Assembly (NCBI GenBank): GCA_009928665.1
Contig: SACF01000032.1
Coordinates: 1-46,059, forward strand
Source of the DNA: Alphaproteobacteria bacterium
GTDB lineage: Bacteria; Bacteroidota; Bacteroidia; Bacteroidales; FEN-979
Direction of reading: 5' to 3'
Length of the DNA stretch: 46,059 nucleotides
Both the position numbers and the translations under genes were made by a program. Below the pieces are notes generated by a model. That model saw nothing but the letters and a program-made list of their open reading frames with translations. It was not told where the DNA came from and ran no database searches. Below are positions 39,753 to 46,059 of the stretch, in pieces. Numbering within the stretch: position 1 is the stretch's first letter; every line of letters begins with the position of its first letter.

Positions 39753-40820
39753 ATGAAACCAAACTCTTGCAATAACTGGGAAGATTACCAGAAAGAAATT
39801 GCCGGCGACCGGTACTATTTTGCCCGGAGTTGCATACGACAGAACTTTTTTCCGGCAGCGGAAGGCCTTTTTCTGAAAATTATCAGGGAAATAGCCGGGA
39901 AAGACATTTATGATGATGACCGTCAGACGACCTGTTCCGGTATTGCCTATCATTCGGGAATAATTCCCTTTGATACCACTATGACCGTGGTGGCCAGGCA
40001 GTTTGCCCTGATGACGGAGGCAGGATACGAGAACTTTGTCTGCTCCTGTGTTACCTCCTTCGGCATTTATAACGAAGTACTCGAAACCTGGAAAAATTTT
40101 CCGGAAAAAGAGAAAGAAATCCGGGAAACACTTAAAAGAGCAACCGGTAAAACTTTCAAAATTCCGCGGAATCTTGTGCATACAAGTGATATAATATATA
40201 AGTTCAGGAAGGAAATTGCTGGTAAAGCCCTACTGAAGCTGGTCGATAAAAGTACCGGTTTGCCTTTGAAGGTCGTCGATCATATAGGGTGTCACTACGC
40301 GAAGATTTTTCCCGAAAAAGGTATTGGCGGCGCCGAATTTCCTTATGTGCTGGCAGGCATGATCGATGAATGGGGCGGCGACCAGGTCGATTATCCCGAA
40401 CGCCGGCATTGCTGCGGTTTCGGGTTCAGGCAATACCTGTTGAAGTCGAACAGGGGCTATTCCGTCGGCAATTCAAAGATCAAGTTTGATTCGATGGAGC
40501 CTTACCACCCCGACCTCATCATCGCCAACTGTCCGGGTTGTACTTTTTTCCTCGACCGTTGGCAGTATGTCCTGGCAGAAATAGAAGGCAAAACATATGG
40601 CGAAAATGGTTATGGAATTCCCGTGCTTACCTATGAGGAACTTGCCGGGTTGTTACTGGGGTACGACCCCTGGGATATTGGATTGCAGGTTCACCAGGTT
40701 GCCGTTGAACCGGTCCTGGATAAACTGGGTGTAACGTACAATGCCGACGAAAAATACAGAGGTCTGCACGGTGAAGACCTTGGCAAACCTGAAATGCCAG
40801 CAGTGCTTAAATGCAGCTGA
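39753..40820 (+). CDS. hdrB: Heterodisulfide reductase subunit B-like protein
   Basis: A 355-residue CCG-domain protein, the catalytic subunit type of heterodisulfide reductases. The second CCG set is canonical: HIGCHYAKIF, RRHCCGFGFR and NCPGCTFF, ligands for a noncubane [4Fe-4S] cluster. The first set is altered: TTCSGIAYHSG has one Cys where CC is usual and FVCSCVTSFG has CxC instead of CxxC. The second, intact site alone could still reduce a disulfide. It sits between hdrC and a PLP lyase, so a low-molecular-weight thiol disulfide from sulfur metabolism is a reasonable substrate guess. Confidence 0.85.
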   Translation: MKPNSCNNWEDYQKEIAGDRYYFARSCIRQNFFPAAEGLFLKIIREIAGKDIYDDDRQTTCSGIAYHSGIIPFDTTMTVVARQFALMTEAGYENFVCSCVTSFGIYNEVLETWKNFPEKEKEIRETLKRATGKTFKIPRNLVHTSDIIYKFRKEIAGKALLKLVDKSTGLPLKVVDHIGCHYAKIFPEKGIGGAEFPYVLAGMIDEWGGDQVDYPERRHCCGFGFRQYLLKSNRGYSVGNSKIKFDSMEPYHPDLIIANCPGCTFFLDRWQYVLAEIEGKTYGENGYGIPVLTYEELAGLLLGYDPWDIGLQVHQVAVEPVLDKLGVTYNADEKYRGLHGEDLGKPEMPAVLKCS

Positions 40821-40856
40821 AACAAATTATCCAACAAATATTTAACGCTACAAATT

Positions 40857-42038
40857 ATGAAAACCAACGACAAAGGATTTAACACCAAACTCATTCATGC
40901 CGGCGCATTCGATGACGAATTCGGAAGTGCAACAGTACCCATTTATCAATCATCAACCTTCAAATTCAAAAATGCCCGGCATGGAGCAGACTGCTTCTCG
41001 GGAAAAACAGACGGATATATTTATACCCGAATTGGGAATCCTACCATCAGGGCATTTGAACGGTGTGTAGCCGAACTTGAAAACGGTTACGACGGCATTG
41101 CCACCAGTTCGGGAATGGGGGCTGTAAGCAGTGTTTATATGGCGCTGCTCGGAAGCGGACAGCACATCATAAGTTCCGATGCGGTTTACGGACCTGCACG
41201 CGGGGTGCTGGAGCAGGACTTTTCGCGTTTCAGCGTTAAAGCGACATTTGTTAACACATCAAATCCTGAAAACATCCTGAATGCGCTGACGCCCGACACG
41301 AAGGTACTCTACATCGAAACACCGGCCAACCCTACCATGGATATCACCGATATAACCATCTGTTCGAAAATCGCGAAGGAGCATAACCTTTTGCTGGTCG
41401 TCGACAATACCTTCTCCTCGCCTTACCTGCAGAAACCATTGGAAATGGGCGCTGATGTCGTACTGCATTCCATTACCAAGTTTATCAACGGCCATGCCGA
41501 TATTGTCGGTGGAGTAATTGTTACAAAGGACAAAGAGATATACAAAAGGATCAGGCATTGCATGATTTATATGGGTTGCAATATGGATCCCACGCAAGCC
41601 TTTATGGTGTTGCGCGGGTTAAAAACACTCTCCATCCGCATTGAAAGGGCGCAGGAAAATGCAATGAAAGTGGCCGATTTTCTGCAATCGCACCCTAAAA
41701 TCGCCTGGCTTAAGTACCCCGGGCTGGCATCGCACCCGCAATATGAACTGGGCAGGAAACAGATGAAAGGTCCCGGCTCCATGATGAGCTTCGGTTTAAA
41801 AGGTGGCTTTGAGGCCGGGGAAAAACTTATGGATAATGTTCACCTGGCCATGTTGGCCGTATCACTTGGCGGCGTGGAGACACTGATTCAGCATCCCGCA
41901 TCGATGACACATGCAGCGGTAAGTAAAGAGGGAAAAGCTGCAGCAGGAATCACCGATGATCTGGTGAGATTTTCGGTAGGCATCGAAGATGCTGAAGATA
42001 TCATTGAAGATTTAAAACAAGCTTTGGAAAAAATCTAA
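40857..42038 (+). CDS. Methionine gamma-lyase-like PLP enzyme
   Basis: A 393-residue Cys/Met-metabolism PLP enzyme (trans-sulfuration family). IYQSSTFKFKNARHG, YIYTRIGNPTIRAFER and TSSGMGAVSSV are the conserved N-terminal segments. VLHSITKFINGHADIVGG contains the PLP-binding Lys. GGVETLIQHPASMTH and RFSVGIEDAEDIIEDL end the fold. The whole is closest in style to methionine gamma-lyase, which splits Met to methanethiol, ammonia and 2-oxobutyrate, but cystathionine gamma-lyase or O-acetylhomoserine sulfhydrylase activity cannot be excluded. It stands in an operon with HdrCB and a thiol-disulfide flavoprotein. Confidence 0.85.
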   Translation: MKTNDKGFNTKLIHAGAFDDEFGSATVPIYQSSTFKFKNARHGADCFSGKTDGYIYTRIGNPTIRAFERCVAELENGYDGIATSSGMGAVSSVYMALLGSGQHIISSDAVYGPARGVLEQDFSRFSVKATFVNTSNPENILNALTPDTKVLYIETPANPTMDITDITICSKIAKEHNLLLVVDNTFSSPYLQKPLEMGADVVLHSITKFINGHADIVGGVIVTKDKEIYKRIRHCMIYMGCNMDPTQAFMVLRGLKTLSIRIERAQENAMKVADFLQSHPKIAWLKYPGLASHPQYELGRKQMKGPGSMMSFGLKGGFEAGEKLMDNVHLAMLAVSLGGVETLIQHPASMTHAAVSKEGKAAAGITDDLVRFSVGIEDAEDIIEDLKQALEKI

Positions 42039-42049
42039 AATTTCATGCG

Positions 42050-43411
42050 ATGGAAACAACAGATGTGTTGATTATCGGTGGCAGCGCTGCCGGAATGGTA
42101 ACCGCCCTCACGGGAAGGGCCAATTGGCCAGACAAGAAATTTACGCTGGTTAAAAAACAAAAGGATGTTATGGTGCCCTGCGGTATTCCGTACATTTTTG
42201 GAACGCTTGAAGGAAGTGAAAAGAACATCATGCCAGTAGATGCCATGATGGAAAAGATCGCAGTAACCGCTCTCGTTGATGAAGCCGTTAAAATTGACAC
42301 TGGCGCGAAAACAGTATCCTTCGCGAGTGGCAGGCTGATAAATTATCACAAGCTTGTTATCGCAACCGGATCAAATCCTGTTAAACCCCGATGGTTGCAG
42401 GGTGCCGACCTTGAAAATGTATTTGTCATCCCCAAAGACAAAATCTACCTGGATGATATGAAGGTTAAAATTGCCACTGCCAAAAATATTGCTGTTATCG
42501 GTGCGGGATTTATCGGGGTCGAACTCTCCGACGAACTGGCAAAAAAGGGGTACAATGTTACATTGATTGAAAAGCTGCCAAACATTCTGAACCTTGCCTT
42601 CGACGTTGAACTGTCGGACAAAATTAAGGAGATGCTCGAAGCACGCGGTGTCAGGGTAATCACAGGTGTAGGGATTAGTAAGGTTCATGGAATAAACAAT
42701 GTGGAAGAGATAGAACTTGAAAACGGGCAAAGGTTGCAGATGAATGCGGTAGTGCTTTCAATCGGTTACAAACCCAACACGGGTTTGGCACGCGAAGCGG
42801 GAATTTATCTGGATGAAGATAATTTCATTGCCGTTGACGAGTATATGCGTACACATGAGCCGGATGTTTTTGCAGTTGGGGATTGTGCCCAGAAACGGGA
42901 TTTTGTAACGCGCCGCAGGGTACCCACAATGCTTGCTTCAACAGCCTGCGCCGAAGCCCGGATAGCCGGCATGAACTTATTTAACCTCAACGTTGTAAAA
43001 ACATTCAGCGGAACTATTGCCATCTACTCCACTGCCGTTGGTGAAACAGGTTATGGAACCGCGGGCATTACCGAACAACGAGCAGAACAGGAAGGGATTG
43101 CAACAATTTGCGGCTTGTTTGAAGGCATCGACAGGCACCCGGGTAGTTTGCCGAACAGCCATAAACAAACCGTTAAACTTATCGCCGCCAAACACTCCGG
43201 AGTCATTATCGGGGGCGAGGTGATCGGAGGTCTTGAAGCAGGTGAATTAACCAATGTCATCGGATTGGCCATACAAAACAGAATGTCGGTCAACTCATTC
43301 CTTACCATGCAGATAGGAACCCACCCATGCCTAACTGCTTCTCCCGCCGCTTATCCGTTGATTAAAGCCGCTGAATTAATCTCAATCAAAATGTTGCATC
43401 GAAGCGTTTGA
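42050..43411 (+). CDS. CoA-disulfide reductase/NADH oxidase-like flavoprotein
   Basis: A 453-residue class III pyridine-nucleotide-disulfide oxidoreductase. FAD motif VLIIGGSAAGMVTAL at the N-terminus, single redox Cys in MVPCGIPYIFG (about residue 44), NAD(P)H motif IAVIGAGFIGVELSDELAKK and second FAD motif DVFAVGDCAQ; the C-terminal dimerisation domain is full length. Relatives reduce CoA disulfide, persulfides or oxygen with NAD(P)H. It begins 11 bases after the PLP lyase and ends the operon. It may feed electrons from NAD(P)H into HdrCB, since no HdrA is encoded, or it may act on a thiol product of the lyase on its own. Confidence 0.85.
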   Translation: METTDVLIIGGSAAGMVTALTGRANWPDKKFTLVKKQKDVMVPCGIPYIFGTLEGSEKNIMPVDAMMEKIAVTALVDEAVKIDTGAKTVSFASGRLINYHKLVIATGSNPVKPRWLQGADLENVFVIPKDKIYLDDMKVKIATAKNIAVIGAGFIGVELSDELAKKGYNVTLIEKLPNILNLAFDVELSDKIKEMLEARGVRVITGVGISKVHGINNVEEIELENGQRLQMNAVVLSIGYKPNTGLAREAGIYLDEDNFIAVDEYMRTHEPDVFAVGDCAQKRDFVTRRRVPTMLASTACAEARIAGMNLFNLNVVKTFSGTIAIYSTAVGETGYGTAGITEQRAEQEGIATICGLFEGIDRHPGSLPNSHKQTVKLIAAKHSGVIIGGEVIGGLEAGELTNVIGLAIQNRMSVNSFLTMQIGTHPCLTASPAAYPLIKAAELISIKMLHRSV

Positions 43412-43637
43412 TAATGCTGAGATCAAAAAGGTAAGACCCGGTAAGAGACAAAAATCACTGTCTGCCGAAGTTGCTCCGGATAGGGAATTTCATGCAATTG
43501 AATTTTATCTTTGATCTGTTAATGTTAACAACGCATAACAGGTTCAAATTCTTTATGCCGGACGACCGGAATAAGATGAGGATTTTGTATTTTGATCATC
43601 TCCATATCGGCTTGTTGCTGGTTACCGCAGAACGGTT

Positions 43638-43666
43638 TTGCAGGGGTTGAAAAAAGGATACTTTTG
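43638..43666 (+). promoter_or_regulatory. Candidate promoter of the START-domain gene
   Basis: TTG (43638-43640), 18 bases, TACTTTTG (43659-43666) fits TTG-N17-23-TAnnTTTG. A second -7 box, TATCTTTG, is at 43506-43513. The 373-base gap 43412-43784 otherwise shows no gene. Confidence 0.4.
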
Positions 43667-43784
43667 GTCACCCAGGAGAGGTCCGATTACAATAATGTCA
43701 GGGATCGGATGTTATATCCATGGAATTCGTGTCATTTATTAATCAAATTGCCAACACCTTCTTCAATCACCATCAATCACTGCA

Positions 43785-44399
43785 ATGAAATCGAACCTCA
43801 TAATGATTTTTTCTGCATTCCTGATATCCATGAATATTCCGGGACACATGACCGCACAATCCTGGGAATTTGCCAAAGAAAAAGAGGGGATCAGGATCTA
43901 TACCATGAAGGTGAACGACAAGCCGCTCAAGGCCTACAAAGGGATTGCCGAGATCAATGCCCCGGCCGAAAAGGTCTTCGCCCTGATCGAAAATGTAAAC
44001 AACACCGACTGGTGGGATAAAAGCCTGAGTCAGATCAAAGTGCTGGGCTATGAGAAGAACAGGTTTGCCAGGTACCACCTTATTTTCGACATGCCCTGGC
44101 CGGTTTCAGACCGGGAATTATTTGTCGATGCCGAAGTAACCATCGACCCGGTAACCGGGACCCGAAAGATAACCGCGATGCCGCTCCGGGTCGACACCCC
44201 GTCGCCAAAGGATATGATCCGGATCAGTGAGTATCGTCAGACCTGGACCGTGCGACCGGTAAGTTCAAACCTGACACAGGTAACACTCGAAGGGTATGTA
44301 AACCCGGGAGGTTCCCTCCCCGCCTGGATCATCAATATGTTTATCGTCGACGCACCCATGAATTCCATCGGGGAGGTCAAAAAGCGTACGTCACGCTGA
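43785..44399 (+). CDS. START-domain (SRPBCC) exported protein
   Basis: A 204-residue protein: signal peptide to about residue 25 (HMTAQ), then a START/polyketide-cyclase-like lipid-binding fold. Motifs are WEFAKEKEGIRIYTMKVNDK, ALIENVNNTDWWDKSLSQIK, DMPWPVSDRELFV and VTLEGYVNPGGSLPAWIINM, all typical of bacterial START proteins that bind a hydrophobic ligand in the periplasm. No catalytic residues are assigned. It is near lipid genes, but a shared pathway is only a guess. Confidence 0.82.
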   Translation: MKSNLIMIFSAFLISMNIPGHMTAQSWEFAKEKEGIRIYTMKVNDKPLKAYKGIAEINAPAEKVFALIENVNNTDWWDKSLSQIKVLGYEKNRFARYHLIFDMPWPVSDRELFVDAEVTIDPVTGTRKITAMPLRVDTPSPKDMIRISEYRQTWTVRPVSSNLTQVTLEGYVNPGGSLPAWIINMFIVDAPMNSIGEVKKRTSR

Positions 44400-44496
44400 C
44401 AGGCGGATGGAAAATTTTCTTAATTTTCAGGTCTGCCTTATTTGCTGTTATAAGGTTCTGAATCCTTGAATATTCCAACGCGTCAAACAATGAAAC

Positions 44497-44591
44497 CATG
44501 AAATATCCATTGGAATCAGGTTTATGCAAATCGCGAATGATAACAATGGATATTCCATGTGACCAATAAAATATAAAATCATTAACACATG
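44497..44591 (+). promoter_or_regulatory. 92-bp repeated leader element before pirin gene
   Basis: Second copy of the element at 33785-33879, again ending exactly at a start codon (44589). The inverted-repeat arms are ATGAAATATCCAT (44498-44510) and ATGGATATTCCAT (44546-44558), identical to the first copy, while the loop and the last 30 bases carry the substitutions. The two downstream genes (psd, pirin) are unrelated, so the sequence travelled or is shared for regulation rather than inherited with a gene. Confidence 0.75.
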
Positions 44592-45614
44592 AAAAACAAC
44601 ATCAGCAATATCAAACCCCTTGACTTCCTCTGGGAAGTTCGGAACCCCTTCCTCTTCTGCGCCCACCACCTCGATTATTACCCCGCCGGGAACAACAGCA
44701 TGGGGCCTGTTGCATCGCTGGCCGGACGCAATCTCGGACAGGATTTCACGGTCAGGGACGGTTGGCGGATGTATCATGGAATGACGGTTCCCGGATTCCC
44801 GGAACACCCGCACCGGGGATTCGAAACGGTGACCATCGTCCTGAAAGGATTTGTCGATCACTCCGATTCGCACGGTCAGGCCGGCCGCTACGGTATGGGC
44901 GACGTGCAATGGATGACGGCAGGGTCGGGACTTCAGCACAGCGAGATGTTTCCGCTGCTCAACAGGGAGGGTGGAAACACCACCGAACTTTTCCAGGTCT
45001 GGCTGAACCTTCCGAAAGCCCGGAAATTTACCGATCCCTATTTCAAGATGCTGTGGAGTGAGCAGATTCCGGTATACAGATATTCGGATGACAAAGGAAA
45101 AACCACGGATGTCAAGGTAATTGCAGGAAAGATCGGGGATGTCGCAGCCCTGGCTCCTGCTCCCGACTCCTGGGCAGCCGATCCACGCAACGAGGTGGCC
45201 ATCTGGATCATCCGGATGGACCACGGTGCAACGTGGACCCTGCCCGCGGCGGGTCCGAAAGCATTGAGAACACTCTACTTTTACGGGGGCGACAGCCTAA
45301 CCATTGCAGGAACATCAATTACAGCCATGCACTCTTTTGAGGTAAAAGCAGGACTGAACGCGGATATCGAAAACGGAGCTTCGGAAGGTCTGCTCTTCCT
45401 GCTTCAGGGTATTCCCATCGACGAACCCGTCGTGCAATATGGTCCTTTCGTGATGAACTCACAGGAAGAGATCAGGCAGGCTTTCAGCGACTACCGTGCC
45501 ACGGAGTTCGGCGGCTGGCCCTGGTCGCGGCCCGACAACGTGCACCCGAGGGAGCAGGGGAGATTTGCAAGGTACAGGGATGGCACTGAGGAGAGACCAC
45601 AAAAAAATAACTGA
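44589..45614 (+). CDS. Pirin family protein
   Basis: A 341-residue double-cupin pirin. The metal ligands of the N-terminal cupin are visible: HPHRGFET (two His), HSDSHG (one His), and GSGLQHSEMF (His and Glu). The C-terminal cupin (about residues 200-315) is degenerate. Family members have been reported to act as quercetinase-like dioxygenases or redox sensors; no substrate is indicated here. It is longer than most pirins (about 230-300), with an extended C-terminus (WPWSRPDNVHPREQGRFARY). The start is at 44589, exactly where the repeated leader ends. Confidence 0.88.
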   Translation: MKNNISNIKPLDFLWEVRNPFLFCAHHLDYYPAGNNSMGPVASLAGRNLGQDFTVRDGWRMYHGMTVPGFPEHPHRGFETVTIVLKGFVDHSDSHGQAGRYGMGDVQWMTAGSGLQHSEMFPLLNREGGNTTELFQVWLNLPKARKFTDPYFKMLWSEQIPVYRYSDDKGKTTDVKVIAGKIGDVAALAPAPDSWAADPRNEVAIWIIRMDHGATWTLPAAGPKALRTLYFYGGDSLTIAGTSITAMHSFEVKAGLNADIENGASEGLLFLLQGIPIDEPVVQYGPFVMNSQEEIRQAFSDYRATEFGGWPWSRPDNVHPREQGRFARYRDGTEERPQKNN

Positions 45615-45623
45615 CTGAATTAC

Positions 45624-45717
45624 AATTGACAATGGAAAATGGAAAATGAACCTTCCTATTCGCTAATCCCTTAAATATTTTTTCCCTAATTCCTAACACC
45701 CAATACCTAATGCCTGA
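45624..45717. repeat. Intergenic word-repeat region before intron
   Basis: ACAATTGACAATGGAAAATGG words are followed by the stretch 45680-45717, which matches 14241-14278 in 37 of 38 positions (TTTTCCCTAATTCCTAAC, one difference, CCCAATACCTAATGCCTGA). The words are also those found inside the PKD gene. Confidence 0.7.
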
Positions 45718-45730
45718 CTGAAGGATTGAG

Positions 45731-46059
45731 GTGCGCCATGAGCGCGAAGCGGCGAATGGAGCACACTACTCAACGCTTAGCGCATAACTGTTGCAATGAT
45801 GATAGAATGTGAATTAAAAACTTAAACACAAAGGCCTATCGGTATCGGCTAACAGGAGCAGGTATCAAACCACCTTGCGGTGCTTCACTTAAACGGGTGC
45901 GGTATTGAGCGGACAAGGAGTAAGGGAGGACAAGAACCTCTCAGGTAAGTAAACAGGAGTTGAATGCAAATGAACCGTGTAGAAAGTGTCGAAATTGAGG
46001 TAGATAACGACTATAACTGCGCATCTTAGTGGCAAAGGAAACGCCCGGGAGACACCTGA
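45731..46059 (+). mobile_element. Probable group II intron, 5' end, cut by window edge
   Basis: From GTGCG at 45731 (the bacterial group II 5' consensus) to the window end there is no protein-coding frame, and the sequence is structured and purine-rich. GTGC/GCAC and GCC/GGC pairs can form nested stems at 45731-45766. GTGTCGAAATTGAGGTAGAT, AACGACTATAACTGCGC and GGCAAAGGAAACGCCCGGG resemble domain I of Bacteroidetes group II introns, as I recall them. A maturase/reverse-transcriptase gene would be expected beyond the edge. Without a covariance search this remains likely but unproven. Confidence 0.5.

Noticed and set aside
43711..43760. Sequence resembling the repeated leader element before the START gene
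   Set aside because: Only about the first 15 bases (ATATCCAT..GGAAT) agree; the second arm and the loop core are absent, so chance similarity is likely.
43592..44020. A 142-residue frame on the forward strand before and into the START gene
   Set aside because: It starts at TTG, has no signal or domain, and more than half of it is a shadow of the START-domain gene.

Overview
The window looks like a chromosomal contig from a Bacteroidetes bacterium, probably an environmental Bacteroidales or Marinilabiliales relative. Evidence: a protein with a type IX secretion C-terminal domain, a TonB-dependent receptor paired with a DUF4249 lipoprotein, a DUF5606 protein, PKD/FISUMP cell-surface architecture, and many copies of the Bacteroidetes -7 promoter box TAnnTTTG just upstream of start codons. 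No rRNA, tRNA or CRISPR array was seen.

Layout. 1-10.2 kb: the start of a PEGA-like secreted protein (cut by the window edge), a DUF5606 protein, a family 2 glycosyltransferase, purB, an Omp28-like T9SS cargo protein, an exported alpha/beta hydrolase, and a DUF4249/TonB receptor pair. 10.2-15 kb: housekeeping genes (tsaC, heptosyltransferase-like GT9, dapD, ruvX, def, a TPR lipoprotein), separated by AT-rich intergenic stretches made of short degenerate tandem words. 15-18.5 kb: a 1174-residue propeller/PKD/FISUMP surface protein whose coding sequence carries the same kind of words in frame at five places.

18.6-26.3 kb is a restriction-modification island. A compact controller-methylase-endonuclease operon of the BsuBI/PstI type sits between an N-terminal and a C-terminal scrap of an Eco57I/type IIG-like enzyme, as if it had replaced that gene. 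A RhuM gene, a second pair of IIG scraps, a VOC gene and its truncated duplicate, a truncated transporter and a B12-binding radical SAM gene lie around it.

26.3-38.1 kb is rich in membrane-lipid genes: three paralogous HAMP-like/CPBP membrane proteins, an unidentified lipoprotein, an unidentified two-gene operon, a fused fatty-acid-kinase (DAK2 plus DegV) protein, psd and pssA, and a patatin phospholipase. A 575-bp IS200/IS605 element has split a cation-transporter (CDF) gene; its exact ends can be read, and removing it rejoins the reading frame.

38.4-43.4 kb is one operon: corrinoid adenosyltransferase, HdrC, HdrB, a methionine gamma-lyase-like PLP enzyme and a CoA-disulfide-reductase-like flavoprotein. 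I infer a thiol/disulfide redox module coupled to sulfur-amino-acid breakdown. 43.7-45.6 kb holds a START-domain protein and a pirin. The last about 330 bases look like the 5' end of a group II intron.

The least explained signals are (i) a 92-bp leader with a 13-bp inverted repeat that occurs twice, 10.7 kb apart, ending exactly at the start codons of two unrelated genes (psd and pirin); (ii) intergenic word repeats inside a coding sequence; (iii) the three HAMP-like/CPBP paralogues, all with Gln in place of the first Glu of the EExxxR motif; and (iv) the cobO-hdrCB-lyase-flavoprotein operon.
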